Positions 16,564 to 25,417 of a stretch of 64,000 nt of DNA are shown here, one piece after another. Source of the DNA: JBBILO01 sp037444855 (GTDB lineage Bacteria > Patescibacteriota > Microgenomatia > UBA1406 > GWC2-37-13); assembly GCA_037444855.1 (NCBI GenBank), contig JBBILO010000001.1, forward strand, positions 47,949-111,948, given 5' to 3'. Both the position numbers and the translations under genes were made by a program. Within the stretch, counting starts at the first letter, position 1. Every line of letters begins with the position of its first letter. Below the pieces are notes generated by a model. It saw only the letters and a list, made by a program, of their open reading frames with translations, did no database searches and was not told the origin of the DNA.

Positions 16564-18236
16564 CGAATTTTATAAACTCTGAAAGATTGATCTTCGTAAA
16601 CAAGAATGAATGAATAATGATAAGGTTTTTCTACCACCAAATAAGAGGCATTATATTTTTTTGCTAGTTTTAAAAAATCAGTTTCTTTATTTGAGTAGTA
16701 AGCTTTTTTGGTAATTTCAAAATTTTCAAAAGGATTGTTGGTAAAATATTTTAAAGCATTTGGAGCAACATCATTAAATCTTTTTTGCCAGTAAGGCATA
16801 TAATTTGGATTAAAAGCGGCTTCTAAAAGTTCTGAAAGAGTCACTAATGGTTTTCTTTCAGATATAACGCGCCACTCAACATCATAAAAATGCCATAGAT
16901 GCGGAGGGATGATGAAAATATCATTTATTTTGGTATTGTTTTTTGCCCATAATTGAACTTTGTACCCTTTTAGGTTATTTGGATAGATATGAATCTCAGG
17001 TTTCCATAATTGATATTTATAGCTGAAAAATGCGGCAAGGATGTAAAAAGAAAAGTTAAGTACTATTGTTGATTTGACTAATTTGTTAAATTTAAAGGAA
17101 TAATATGAAAAAAGAAAATTTAGTGGGGTTAAGGAAAACAAACCGCTGAATAAGAGAGTTTTTTCCAATAGATTTGTTTTAGTTCTTTTTATTTCTTTTA
17201 CAACAAAAAAAGAAGCGATAAGATAAAAGAAAAATGTCGCAAAAAGACCAATTCTAATTAATTGAAATTGAATAATAAAAGTAAAGGGAAAGAAATAGGC
17301 AGTTATTAAATGAATAACTAGAAATAAAAAGATTAATGCCATAAAGTTTTTAATAGTGGTTTTTTTATTATAATTTGTTTCTTTACTGATAATAAAAAAC
17401 AATAAAATAGCAATAAAATTGATGCTATTAATTAATATGAAAGGAGGATTGATAGCCAAAGGTTTAAAAATATTAGCGAGTAAAGATGTTGAAATTAATC
17501 TGTACCAATTCCAATCAAGTACGGGAAAATTATTTTTACTTAGAAATCTCCAAATAAATACCGGTGAAGCAAATAGTGTAAATAAAATAAAGTTTTTTAT
17601 CAAATTTATAATTTTATTTTTTGATATTTTGATTATATCGTTTAAGAATAAAATAGTAAAAATAAAAAAAGAAGAGATTGCATGAAAATTAAAAACGACT
17701 CCAATAATAAAATATGCATACTGCGGAAGTTGTTTTAAATATAGATTTATTGCAAATAACAATAAAGGAAGCACAAAAGTTCTATTGAGTAATGAAAATT
17801 CAAACAAAGGAAAACCAGCAAAAGAAATGTGAGGAAAAATGAAGGTAATCACAGAGAAAAAAGAGTATAAAGGCTTTGAAAAAAGAGTTTTTCCTAACTC
17901 CCAAATAGCCAGATAAGTTAGAAAAGTACTTAAACAATGAATAATAAACATCGAAGGTTCAAGAATATTTAATCGGTAAAATGGAATGAAAAGTAGCCAG
18001 AAAAAAGAATAGTGAGTGTTTTTAAGGGTAAAGAAATTATCATCAGGATAAAGATTAGGATTATTCGTTTTCTTTAAAAATGGGATATGGCTAGCTTGAT
18101 CAAATGTCCCAAAATAATAACCCATTAAAGAAATAGTAATAATAGTCGAAATTGATATGAAAATAAACTTGTAGATTTGATTATTATCAATAAGATAAGC
18201 AATTTTTTCTATTTTTTCGATAGGTTTTTTCATCAT
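16560..18236 (-). CDS. Multi-pass membrane protein, GT-C-like
   Basis: The 558-residue product has about twelve hydrophobic segments and a soluble C-terminal tail of about 130 residues. The first external loop contains FDQASHIPF and PDDNFF, which resembles the acidic loop of polyprenol-phosphate-dependent glycosyltransferases (GT-C) and related bacterial membrane proteins. The C-terminal tail (IFIIPPHLWHFYDVEWRVIS, then YLVVEKPY) looks like the soluble domain seen after the membrane part in such families. It begins one base after the stop of the upstream hydrolase gene, so both share an operon. Family membership is tentative. Confidence 0.6.
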   Translation of the reverse strand: MMKKPIEKIEKIAYLIDNNQIYKFIFISISTIITISLMGYYFGTFDQASHIPFLKKTNNPNLYPDDNFFTLKNTHYSFFWLLFIPFYRLNILEPSMFIIHCLSTFLTYLAIWELGKTLFSKPLYSFFSVITFIFPHISFAGFPLFEFSLLNRTFVLPLLLFAINLYLKQLPQYAYFIIGVVFNFHAISSFFIFTILFLNDIIKISKNKIINLIKNFILFTLFASPVFIWRFLSKNNFPVLDWNWYRLISTSLLANIFKPLAINPPFILINSINFIAILLFFIISKETNYNKKTTIKNFMALIFLFLVIHLITAYFFPFTFIIQFQLIRIGLFATFFFYLIASFFVVKEIKRTKTNLLEKTLLFSGLFSLTPLNFLFSYYSFKFNKLVKSTIVLNFSFYILAAFFSYKYQLWKPEIHIYPNNLKGYKVQLWAKNNTKINDIFIIPPHLWHFYDVEWRVISERKPLVTLSELLEAAFNPNYMPYWQKRFNDVAPNALKYFTNNPFENFEITKKAYYSNKETDFLKLAKKYNASYLVVEKPYHYSFILVYEDQSFRVYKIR

Positions 18237-18237
18237 T

Positions 18238-19014
18238 TTAAACTTTAAATATTGCCATAATTGGATAGTGATCAGATATTTTTGAATTTAATCGTTGACA
18301 TTTGATTAATTTCATTTTTCGGTAAAAAACATAGTCTAGTTTAAAACGCAGACTCAAGAAATTACCAAATATTTTTGTTAATAATTTTTCCAGAAAGTTA
18401 TAAATAATAATGTTTTTTTTAGCAAAAAAAGTGAAGTTAATATTATTAGTCGCCTCTTTGAAACAGTAGGAATTTAATAAAATTTCTAATTTTTTTCTCC
18501 TATAAGGAATATAGTTAAAATCTCCTGTTAAAATGATTGGATTTTTTATATTGTTGGCATCTTTTAGGATTTCTTTTAACTGATTGATTCTCTCTTCATT
18601 GCTAGCTTCAGCTGTAAGATGAATATTAAAGACGGAAAACTTTTTTTTGGAAAAAAGTATAAGAAAGGTTGCTTGAAAATATTCTCTTTTAACACTCATT
18701 TTAAAAATATTTCTAAAAAAGCGAAACCAATCATAGAGAGTATGGGGAATGCGATTATTGGTGGAGTTAATTAGTTTAAGTTTATTTTTGTTATAAAAAG
18801 TAGTCACCCCATAAATCTTTCCAAATTTAATAAAAGAATTTGAATAACCGGCAAGACGATAATAAGAAGGGAGTGATTTTAATAACCCCTCTTTTTTTTC
18901 TAGTAATACTTCTTGAAAACAAATAATATCAGGAGAAAAAAGAGAAGTTAAATGGCCGGCTTCTTTTGCCGCATTGTGAAGGAGAAGATTATACGTCAAG
19001 ACCTTAATTATCAT
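18238..19014 (-). CDS. Endonuclease/exonuclease/phosphatase (EEP) family protein
   Basis: The 258-residue product has the EEP fold motifs: VLTYNLLLHN at the N-terminus, IICFQEVL with the metal-binding Glu, FNIHLTAEASNEERINQL, ILTGDFNYIP with the catalytic Asp/Asn pair, and SDHYPIMAIF with the final Asp-His. Members cleave phosphodiesters in DNA, RNA or lipids. No signal peptide is evident. TATAAT ends six bases before the ATG (19026-19021 on the minus strand), so the mRNA is probably leaderless. It is followed after one base by the GT-C-like gene, which hints at a membrane or lipid substrate, but that is speculation. Confidence 0.88.
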   Translation of the reverse strand: MIIKVLTYNLLLHNAAKEAGHLTSLFSPDIICFQEVLLEKKEGLLKSLPSYYRLAGYSNSFIKFGKIYGVTTFYNKNKLKLINSTNNRIPHTLYDWFRFFRNIFKMSVKREYFQATFLILFSKKKFSVFNIHLTAEASNEERINQLKEILKDANNIKNPIILTGDFNYIPYRRKKLEILLNSYCFKEATNNINFTFFAKKNIIIYNFLEKLLTKIFGNFLSLRFKLDYVFYRKMKLIKCQRLNSKISDHYPIMAIFKV

Positions 19015-19089
19015 TCTAATATTATACCAAAAAAGGAAGTTTAATAACTATAGGATATCTTATAGTAAGTTTGATTTTTACTATAGGTA

Positions 19090-19118
19090 TTGACTTTTAA
19101 TAAAGCTTCCGGTATTAT
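19090..19118 (+). promoter_or_regulatory. Strong promoter of a 47-codon ORF
   Basis: TTGACT (19090-19095), 17-bp spacer, TATTAT (19113-19118), then eight bases to the ATG at 19127. Both hexamers and the spacing are near consensus. Confidence 0.75.
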
Positions 19119-19126
19119 AAATAAAT

Positions 19127-19270
19127 ATGGATTTGAGATTTTGGTTAAGTTTTAAAAAATTTAGACAAAAGGAACAAGATACCAGAGAAAAGAATTTATT
19201 TCTTCGAAGTCAATTGAACGAAATCATCAAAAAAGGTTTAAATTTTCCAGTGAAGTCTTTTAATCTATAA
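19127..19270 (+). CDS. Small basic protein, 47 residues, unknown
   Basis: An ATG 8 bases after a near-consensus -10 opens a 47-codon frame ending in TAA. The product (starting MDLRFWLSFKKFRQKEQD) is basic and helical in character, with an aromatic N-terminus and no membrane helix. A 20-bp imperfect hairpin follows nine bases later, so the transcript would be a compact unit of about 200 bases. It could equally be a small RNA whose start happens to carry an ORF. I know no family for it. Confidence 0.5.
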   Translation: MDLRFWLSFKKFRQKEQDTREKNLFLRSQLNEIIKKGLNFPVKSFNL

Positions 19271-19278
19271 AAAAATAA

Positions 19279-19336
19279 GCGAGCATCACTACCGCTCGTA
19301 TATGGGTAACGACGAGTAGTAATGCTCACTTTATTT
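19279..19336. terminator. Long imperfect hairpin between convergent genes
   Basis: The arms AGCGAGCATCACTA and TAGTAATGCTCACT pair with two mismatches, then an inner CTCG/CGAG stem continues across a three-base bulge around a loop with TATATGGGTAACGA. T-rich sequence follows on the plus strand and A/T-rich sequence on the other. It separates the small ORF from the 3' end of the DUF2298 gene and probably terminates both. Confidence 0.6.
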
Positions 19337-19365
19337 TTAACATAGAAAAATTTTTTTGTCAATAT

Positions 19366-21525
19366 TTATCGAATTTTTATCTGATATAAAGCCCCAAGTT
19401 TATTTGAAGACTCAAAAATTTTTTCCCCAATTTGATTGAATTTATCTTCGCTTAAATTAGGATATTTTTGGTGTTCCATTTGGGAGACAACAATATATTT
19501 TATCTGATATTTTTTAATCAGATTGATAGTTTTTTCAAGATTTTTTCCTTCATAAATTTCTTGGATATCTGGAATGCGTTTTCCAACAGTGTCAGCGCTT
19601 CCGCGCCACAGCCATTCGTGAACCCACCAGCCAGCCACGGTTGGAAGGCCGGTATAGGCAGAGATTCTTTCAAAATCAGAATAAGAATCTCCCTGGGCTT
19701 CTAAAATCACTGGTTGATCTTTAATATTTTTATTGATAAACTCGATAATTTCTTTATCTTCAGGATAGAGGTTTTCTAACCATTTTTCACCGTCAAGCTC
19801 CGGGGTTTTATTTGAATTTCCATAATAAGAGGGAAATGCAAAAAAGGGGTAAATAAAAATAAAAATAAAAAAGAAACCAAAAACAAAAGCATAAATTTTA
19901 TTAGCCAGTTTTTTGATTAAATAAAAAACAAAGGCTGAGGCAATTGCCATCATGATAAAAGCTTGATAACCAAGTTTAAACATCGTGTTCGCTCGAAAAT
20001 GAGCCGGATAAATATCTTTGATGTAAAAAAATTCTGGAATAAAAATAAGAAAGGTTGAATAAGCAAAAAGAAAGAAAATAAAAAAATTAATAACCAATTT
20101 ATTATTTTGATTTTCGAATTTTCTTTTAATAAGAAGGAAAATAATAAAATTAACCCAAAAAAATCCCCAAAGAGTAAAAAGCATCCATAAAGGAGAAATT
20201 TGACAGTTATTTTTTTCAAAAAGAAAAGGACCCATTCTACCAATTTTTGTTAAAAATTCTGGACTGCAGTTAACTCCAATACCGGAAACAAAGGGTTTAA
20301 AATGAGTTGAAAAAGGAAAAGAGAATATTAAAAAAGAGACAAAAAGAATTAGCGAGGCGGTAAGTGTTTTGTTAAGGGATTTGAAGACAATTAAAAAAAG
20401 AAGGATAAGAAAAAGAAAATAAATTGGGCCATCAAAAGCATTGGTCATATAATTAATGGCAAGAAAGAAACCGATTAGAGCTAAAAAAGGAAAAAAACCG
20501 GCAAAAGACTTTTTTTTATTAATAAGGAAAATAAAATAAAATTGAAAAATTAAAGCTAGAGTAATGAGAACAAAAGGAATATCAAAAACATGACCATGAA
20601 GATCGGCGACCACATAAGAATAAGAAGGGAATTCATGAATAGTGTAGGGAATAAATCGGGTGGCATTGGGATACCAATAAGGATAAAGAGTTTTTCCTAA
20701 TGTTTGGCAAGCGTTGGGAAAGAGTGTATTACAAAAAGAGAATATTTGCCAAAAAGGAACAGGATTTTCATTTGGATAGCCTGACGTCAAGACATAAATC
20801 GTATGAAGATTACCGCCTAAATTAGCGACAAAACTTCCTAAAAGTGAAACGAAAATAATTTTTAGGTAGGAAATTTTATTTTGATACAAGAAGATGATAT
20901 TGGCAATTAAAGAAAAAACTAAAGTGATGCCCTGAGCAAAAATAGTGGCTAGGATGAGATTATAACCAATCGATGGTTTAATACCAATTAATTTTATTAA
21001 AAAAGCAGCAGTGAGGTGACCAAAATAATAGTAATTGATTGGATAGCCTTTAGGATTTATATTATCGGCCGAAAGCCAAATATCAATCGGAGGAAAATAT
21101 TTTGAACGAAGGATAGAATTAATAAAACCAAAGTCCATAAATTTTTCCAATCCTCTAATCGAAGATTCTTGACCACGGATAAAAACTAAAAAAATAAAAG
21201 CAATAAAAAACAGAATTTCTTCAAAAATTAGTAAACGAAAATTAGCATTATTTTTTTCTTTATTTGCTTTTTTATAAATTAACCAGTTAATAAGGGTAAA
21301 AAGAAAGATGATTAAAAAAAGATAAATTCTTTCAAAAGGGATAATTTTTAAAGTGGCTAAAAAGTAAATTGAATAAGAGAGAAAAACTATTGCTAAGGTT
21401 TTAGCAAAAGGATAAGCATGATCAAAATTAAATTTAGAAAAAACTTTTTTTGTTAAAGGAAAAAAAGTCAACCCTAAGAAGAAGAGAAAAAAGTACCAGG
21501 TTAATGAGATAGTTAACCAATTCAT
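19366..21525 (-). CDS. DUF2298 (Chlor_Arch_YYY) membrane protein, probable GT-C glycosyltransferase
   Basis: The product of 719 residues has many membrane helices and the signature of the DUF2298 family: a loop with GLEKFMDFGFINSILRSKYFPP, then NPKGYPINYYYFGHL, whose Tyr triplet gives the family its name. A C-terminal soluble part has ILEAQGDSYSDFERISAYTGLP and GWWVHEWLWRG. The family is thought to be sugar transferases but lacks assigned substrates. I start at ATG 21525, which follows TATAAT by seven bases. A longer frame to 21600 would take in a palindromic repeat (21569-21589) and is unlikely. Confidence 0.85.
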   Translation of the reverse strand: MNWLTISLTWYFFLFFLGLTFFPLTKKVFSKFNFDHAYPFAKTLAIVFLSYSIYFLATLKIIPFERIYLFLIIFLFTLINWLIYKKANKEKNNANFRLLIFEEILFFIAFIFLVFIRGQESSIRGLEKFMDFGFINSILRSKYFPPIDIWLSADNINPKGYPINYYYFGHLTAAFLIKLIGIKPSIGYNLILATIFAQGITLVFSLIANIIFLYQNKISYLKIIFVSLLGSFVANLGGNLHTIYVLTSGYPNENPVPFWQIFSFCNTLFPNACQTLGKTLYPYWYPNATRFIPYTIHEFPSYSYVVADLHGHVFDIPFVLITLALIFQFYFIFLINKKKSFAGFFPFLALIGFFLAINYMTNAFDGPIYFLFLILLFLIVFKSLNKTLTASLILFVSFLIFSFPFSTHFKPFVSGIGVNCSPEFLTKIGRMGPFLFEKNNCQISPLWMLFTLWGFFWVNFIIFLLIKRKFENQNNKLVINFFIFFLFAYSTFLIFIPEFFYIKDIYPAHFRANTMFKLGYQAFIMMAIASAFVFYLIKKLANKIYAFVFGFFFIFIFIYPFFAFPSYYGNSNKTPELDGEKWLENLYPEDKEIIEFINKNIKDQPVILEAQGDSYSDFERISAYTGLPTVAGWWVHEWLWRGSADTVGKRIPDIQEIYEGKNLEKTINLIKKYQIKYIVVSQMEHQKYPNLSEDKFNQIGEKIFESSNKLGALYQIKIR

Positions 21526-21532
21526 AAAGAAA

Positions 21533-21538
21533 ATTATA
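21533..21538 (-). promoter_or_regulatory. -10 element of the DUF2298 gene
   Basis: TATAAT on the minus strand ends seven bases before the ATG at 21525. It supports this start over the longer frame. No -35 is visible. Confidence 0.5.
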
Positions 21539-21568
21539 TAATATACTAAGCACATTAGTGTTTTTGTC

Positions 21569-21589
21569 ATTCCCGATCTGATCGGGAAT
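21569..21589. repeat. Palindromic intergenic repeat
   Basis: ATTCCCGATC, one base, then GATCGGGAAT: a perfect 10-bp inverted repeat in a TTGTCATTCCCG context. This is the form of a very common dispersed bacterial intergenic palindrome. It lies between the divergent DUF2298 and valS genes. A related degenerate element is at 32090-32185. Confidence 0.75.
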
Positions 21590-21727
21590 CTTTGTTTCAA
21601 GGAAATAGGATTTTATTAATATAGCAGATTAGATTCCCATTTTCGTCGGATTGACTTATAGATTTATAGAAATCTCTATTTATAAATTTTAAGACAAATT
21701 TAAGACAAAAAATATAAGTATTTAGCA

Positions 21728-23899
21728 ATGGAACCAAAATATCAGCCACATTTATACGAAGAAAAAATCTATCAATTTTGGGAAAAAAATAAGCTGTTTG
21801 AGGCCAAAGTTGATCAAAAAAAGAAACCTTTTTCAATTATTCTGCCTCCACCAAATGCTAATGCTGATTTACATCTTGGTCATGCAATGTACGTTTATGA
21901 GGATATAATGATTCGTTTTCATAAACTTCTTGGTGATGAAGTTCTGTGGCTGCCTGGAGCTGATCATGCTGGTTTTGAGACACAATATGTTTTTGAAAAA
22001 CATCTTAAAAAACAAGGGAAAAGCCGCTTTGATTTTGATGATGAAACACTTTACCAGATGATTTGGGATTTTGTTCAAAACAACCGGAAAAATATGGAGA
22101 ATCAGTTAAGAAAACTGGGATTTGCTCTTGATTGGTCAAAGAAAAAATTTACCTTAGACGAAGATATTGTTCAGATAGTAAAACAAACGTTTAAAAAATT
22201 ATTTGATGAAGGTTTGGCTTACTGCGATAAAGCTATTGTTAATTATTGCGTTAATTGCGGGACTTCTTTTTCCGATTTGGAGGTGGTTTATCAAGAAAAA
22301 AAAGGTAAACTTTGGTACATTCTTTATCCTTTTGACCGAATGCATCCAGAAAAAGGGGGAATAACGGTAGCGACCACTCGACCGGAAACAATGTTAGGTG
22401 ATATGGCAGTAGCGGTTCATCCAAAAGATAAACGCTATAAAAATTTAATTGGCAAAGCGGTAAACTTACCAATCGTTAATCGCGGACTGAAAATTATTGT
22501 TGATGAAGTTGTCGATCCAAAGTTTGGTACAGGAGCGGTAAAAGTCACTCCAGCTCATGATTCAACCGATTGGGAGATTGCTAAAAGACATAATTTAGAA
22601 CTGAGACAAGTAATTGACACTGATGGAAGAATGACTATTTTAACCCCTCAAGAATTTCAAGGAAAAAAAGTCTTGGAAGCCAGGGAATTAGTTTTGCAAA
22701 AATTAAAAGAACTTGGTTTATTAGTTAAAGAAGAAAAACATACTCATCGAGTTGGTACTTGTTATAAATGTGGTTGCGTAATTGAGCCATTGCCGATGGA
22801 AAATTGGTTTATTAAAACTAAACCATTAGCGAAAAAAGCAAAGGAGTTGATTGTCAGAGAAAAAATAAAAATCTATCCCAAGAAATTCAAGAAAATTCTT
22901 TTATGGTGGCTGGATCATTTTCATGACTGGAATATTTCAAGACAAATAGTTTGGGGTATTAAAATTCCAGCCCATTATTGCAATATTTGCAAAAAATGGT
23001 TTGTTTCATCTGAGTCACCAAAAAAATGTCCATCTTGCCAAGAAAATAATTTTCTTTCCACAAATAATACCTTTGATACTTGGTTTTCTTCAGCCCAATG
23101 GCCGTTTGCTACTTTAATGACGCAAAAAGAAAATTCCAAATTCCAAAGTCCAAATTCCAAAGAAGAATCCAAAAAAACATTATTTGATTATTTTTATCCA
23201 ACAACGGTGATGGAAACGGGTTATGATATTTTGCCTTGGTGGGTAGCGCGGATGATTATGATTGGTTATTTTGTCACAAAAAAGCCGCCTTTTTTAAATA
23301 TTGTTTTGCATGGATTAGTCAGAGACAAAAAAGGACAAAAAATGAGCAAAAGCAAAGGGAATGTGATCAATCCAATGGAGATGATTGAAAAATATGGAGC
23401 TGATGCTTTGCGTTTGGCATTAGTATATGAAACGACGTTAGGAGCTGATATTAATTTTGCCGAAGAGCGGGTTATAGGGATGAGGAATTTTATCAATAAA
23501 TTGTGGAATATTGGAAGATTTATTTATTTAAATAAAAAACTCAAAACTCAAGACTCGAAAGTCAAAATTGAACTGAAAAAAATACCCTTATTAGTTAAAC
23601 TGGAAAAAGATTTTAAGGAAACAAAAAGAAAATATTTAAGGTTAATGAAGAGTTATCGGTTCTCGCCGGCATTGGTATTGCTTCATAATTTTTTATGGCA
23701 TCGATTGGCTGATTTTTATATCGAAGAGTCGAAAAAATTAGAAGAAAATGATAAAATTAATTTCTTTATTAGATTGGAAGAAGTTTATTTAAATTGTTTA
23801 GTGATGCTGCACCCATATGCTCCGTTTGTCACCGAGGCGATTTGGCAGGTGTTTAAAAAAGAAGGATCAATCTATGAAAAAAATTTAATATCAGTTTAA
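21728..23899 (+). CDS. valS: Valyl-tRNA synthetase
   Basis: Charges tRNA-Val. The 723-residue product has the class I motifs [15 protein letters not shown] (HIGH equivalent, about 40-54) and QKMSKSKG (KMSKS, about 536-543), the editing-domain segment [17 protein letters not shown], zinc-type Cys pairs (CYKCGC and CNICKKW with CPSCQ), [11 protein letters not shown], and NKLWNIGRF in the anticodon domain. Val-type features ([23 protein letters not shown]) favour ValS over IleS or LeuS. It is shorter than typical ValS (about 870-950) because the C-terminal coiled coil is absent. Two short in-frame stretches match intergenic repeat phrases (23131-23162 and 23539-23570). Confidence 0.93.
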   Translation: MEPKYQPHLYEEKIYQFWEKNKLFEAKVDQKKKPFSIILPPPNANADLHLGHAMYVYEDIMIRFHKLLGDEVLWLPGADHAGFETQYVFEKHLKKQGKSRFDFDDETLYQMIWDFVQNNRKNMENQLRKLGFALDWSKKKFTLDEDIVQIVKQTFKKLFDEGLAYCDKAIVNYCVNCGTSFSDLEVVYQEKKGKLWYILYPFDRMHPEKGGITVATTRPETMLGDMAVAVHPKDKRYKNLIGKAVNLPIVNRGLKIIVDEVVDPKFGTGAVKVTPAHDSTDWEIAKRHNLELRQVIDTDGRMTILTPQEFQGKKVLEARELVLQKLKELGLLVKEEKHTHRVGTCYKCGCVIEPLPMENWFIKTKPLAKKAKELIVREKIKIYPKKFKKILLWWLDHFHDWNISRQIVWGIKIPAHYCNICKKWFVSSESPKKCPSCQENNFLSTNNTFDTWFSSAQWPFATLMTQKENSKFQSPNSKEESKKTLFDYFYPTTVMETGYDILPWWVARMIMIGYFVTKKPPFLNIVLHGLVRDKKGQKMSKSKGNVINPMEMIEKYGADALRLALVYETTLGADINFAEERVIGMRNFINKLWNIGRFIYLNKKLKTQDSKVKIELKKIPLLVKLEKDFKETKRKYLRLMKSYRFSPALVLLHNFLWHRLADFYIEESKKLEENDKINFFIRLEEVYLNCLVMLHPYAPFVTEAIWQVFKKEGSIYEKNLISV
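23131..23162. repeat. Tandem AATTCCAAA-type microrepeat inside valS
   Basis: Three to four tandem copies of a 9-base AATTCCAAA-like unit lie in frame within valS and encode a Ser/Asn/Lys-rich insert. Similar phrase repeats (for example ATTCAAAATTCAAATT near 31935) occur in intergenic DNA. Confidence 0.65.
23539..23570. repeat. ACTCAAAACTCAA-type repeat inside valS
   Basis: The phrase ACTCAAAACTCAA followed by AAGTCAAAA matches the reverse complement of the intergenic repeat at 32341-32376. It encodes a Lys/Ser/Asp-rich linker of the synthetase between the KMSKS domain and the anticodon domain. Confidence 0.6.
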
Positions 23900-23909
23900 A
23901 ATTAGGTCT

Positions 23910-24044
23910 ATGAAAAGAACTTATCAGCCAAAAAAGAAAAAAAGAGAAAGAAAGCATGGTTTTTTAAGAAGAATGAAAATAGCTGATGGAAGAAAAGTAT
24001 TAAAAAGAAGAAGATTAAAGGGCAGAAAAAGATTGGTAATATAA
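23910..24044 (+). CDS. rpmH: 50S ribosomal protein L34
   Basis: A 44-residue very basic protein starting [18 protein letters not shown] and continuing [17 protein letters not shown]. This matches L34 over its entire length (canonical KRTYQPSxxKRxRxHGFRxRM). It sits ten bases after valS and 13 bases before yidC. In most bacteria rpmH is followed by rnpA; no rnpA-like frame lies in the 13-base gap. L34 is a late-assembling large-subunit protein. Confidence 0.96.
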   Translation: MKRTYQPKKKKRERKHGFLRRMKIADGRKVLKRRRLKGRKRLVI

Positions 24045-24057
24045 ATTAAAATGAATT

Positions 24058-24891
24058 ATGCTTGAACCAAATTTTTTTAATCAGATCTTTGTTTATCCAA
24101 TTGTCAATATTTTAGTTATTTTGTACAAGGGGTTAACTTTTTTAAAGATTCCTGGCGCTGTTGGTTGGGCAATTATTGGGTTGACAATAATTATTCGATT
24201 AATTCTCCACCCATTTTTTAAAAGTCAAATGGAAACGGCTAAAAAAGTTCAACAAATAAAACCCCATTTAGATCATCTATCAAAAAAACACAAAGATGAT
24301 AAAAAGAAACTCCAAGAAGAGCAGTTAAAACTTTATCAAAAATATGGAATCAATCCAGCCTCAGGTTGTCTTTTTATGATTATTCAATTTCCAATCTTTA
24401 TCGGGTTGTATCAAACTCTCTCTTTATTCTTGATGAATAAAGAAACTGATCTTTTAATCAATCAAATAAATAGGATTTTGATTCACCCAATTTTTAAAAT
24501 TAGCGAGATTAATCCCTGGTTTTTTGGTTTTAATCTTGCTGTATCACCAGCAACAAGTAACCAGTGGCTTTATTGGTTAATTCCATTAATTACCGCTTTT
24601 TTGCAATATTATCAAACTCAATTTTCAATACCCACATTTCAAACGGAGCAAAAAGAAGAGGCGAAAGTAAAAAAAGAAGAGACAAAAAAAAATGAAAACC
24701 ATCAAGAAGATTTTCAAAAAGCGATGAATATTCAGATGAAGTTTCTCCTTCCAGCAATGATTGGCTATTTTTCGTATACTCTACCGGTTGGTCTTTCTTT
24801 ATATTGGAATGTTTTTTCAATCTTTAGTATAATTTACTATCGTCAAGTCGATAACAAAAACAATGGAAAAAATTTCAGTGATCAAAAATGA
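24058..24891 (+). CDS. yidC: Membrane protein insertase YidC/Oxa1
   Basis: Inserts and folds membrane proteins with or without SecYEG. The 277-residue product has the five-helix Oxa1 core: helix one around WAIIGLTIIIRLILHPF with the conserved Arg inside the membrane, the cytosolic hairpin KPHLDHLSKKHKDDKKKLQEE, CLFMIIQFPIFIGLY (helix two), and late helices around LPAMIGYFSYTLPVGLSLYW. It lacks the large periplasmic domain of Gram-negative YidC, which fits a monoderm cell. A Lys/Glu-rich insert (about 200-225) precedes the last helices. It overlaps the jag-like gene by 29 bases. Confidence 0.95.
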   Translation: MLEPNFFNQIFVYPIVNILVILYKGLTFLKIPGAVGWAIIGLTIIIRLILHPFFKSQMETAKKVQQIKPHLDHLSKKHKDDKKKLQEEQLKLYQKYGINPASGCLFMIIQFPIFIGLYQTLSLFLMNKETDLLINQINRILIHPIFKISEINPWFFGFNLAVSPATSNQWLYWLIPLITAFLQYYQTQFSIPTFQTEQKEEAKVKKEETKKNENHQEDFQKAMNIQMKFLLPAMIGYFSYTLPVGLSLYWNVFSIFSIIYYRQVDNKNNGKNFSDQK

Positions 24892-25315
24892 GGTTGAAAA
24901 ATTAATTAAAAAAATTATCGATCAATACGAAATTGAAGTAAGAGAAGAAGAGGGTCGATATTTAGTTTTAATAAAGACTAAAGAAGCACCTACTTTAATT
25001 GGTCGATATGGAGAAACTATTCGGGCAATTCAAAAAATTATTGAAGTTATTTTATATAAAAAATTTCAATCACCGATTAAAATTTTAGTCAATGTTAATG
25101 ATTATAGGGAAAAACAAAAGGAGAAATTGGAAGAATTAGCCAAAAAAGTTGCCGAAGAAGTTAAAAGAGACAAAAAACAAGCTTCCCTTGGAAAGCTATC
25201 TTCTTTTGAAAGAAAAATTATCCATGAGTTTATTTCAAAAAATTATCCTGAGCTTGAAAGTCATTCTAAAGGAGAGGGAAAAGAGAGAAAGCTAATTATT
25301 AAAAATAAAGACTAA
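24863..25315 (+). CDS. khpB: RNA-binding protein Jag/KhpB, KH and R3H domains
   Basis: The 150-residue product has a KH domain (GRYGETIRAIQKIIEVIL, about residues 50-68, with the GxxG loop written GRYG) and an R3H domain (SSFERKIIHEFIS, about 112-124). The N-terminal Jag domain of Firmicutes members is absent. KhpB/Jag binds RNA and affects cell elongation in Gram-positives. Gene order rpmH-yidC-jag is conserved across bacteria, supporting the call. It overlaps yidC and is separated by 102 bases from the next operon. Confidence 0.9.
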   Translation: MEKISVIKNEVEKLIKKIIDQYEIEVREEEGRYLVLIKTKEAPTLIGRYGETIRAIQKIIEVILYKKFQSPIKILVNVNDYREKQKEKLEELAKKVAEEVKRDKKQASLGKLSSFERKIIHEFISKNYPELESHSKGEGKERKLIIKNKD

Positions 25316-25382
25316 TCTACTTAATTTTTCGGAAATTTTAGAGTATTTAAACCTAGAAATTTTAATACTCTTATTGAAAGAG

Positions 25383-25417
25383 TTGAAAATTATTCGTAAA
25401 AATAGAATAATATTGAT
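25383..25417 (+). promoter_or_regulatory. Probable promoter of the Cys-rich pilin-like gene
   Basis: TTGAAA (25383-25388), 17 bp, AATAAT (25406-25411), then six bases to the ATG at 25418. Moderate matches, but the spacing is the same as at other leaderless starts in the window. Confidence 0.5.

Noticed and set aside
21526..21600. Longer N-terminus of the DUF2298 protein
   Set aside because: It would be encoded by a palindromic repeat and promoter sequence; the ATG at 21525 is preceded by TATAAT and starts directly at the first membrane helix.
23910..25315. Replication origin near rpmH-yidC-jag
   Set aside because: These genes often flank oriC with dnaA, but dnaA and dnaN are absent, valS precedes rpmH, and I see no cluster of DnaA boxes. 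recF lies 15 kb away in an unrelated operon.
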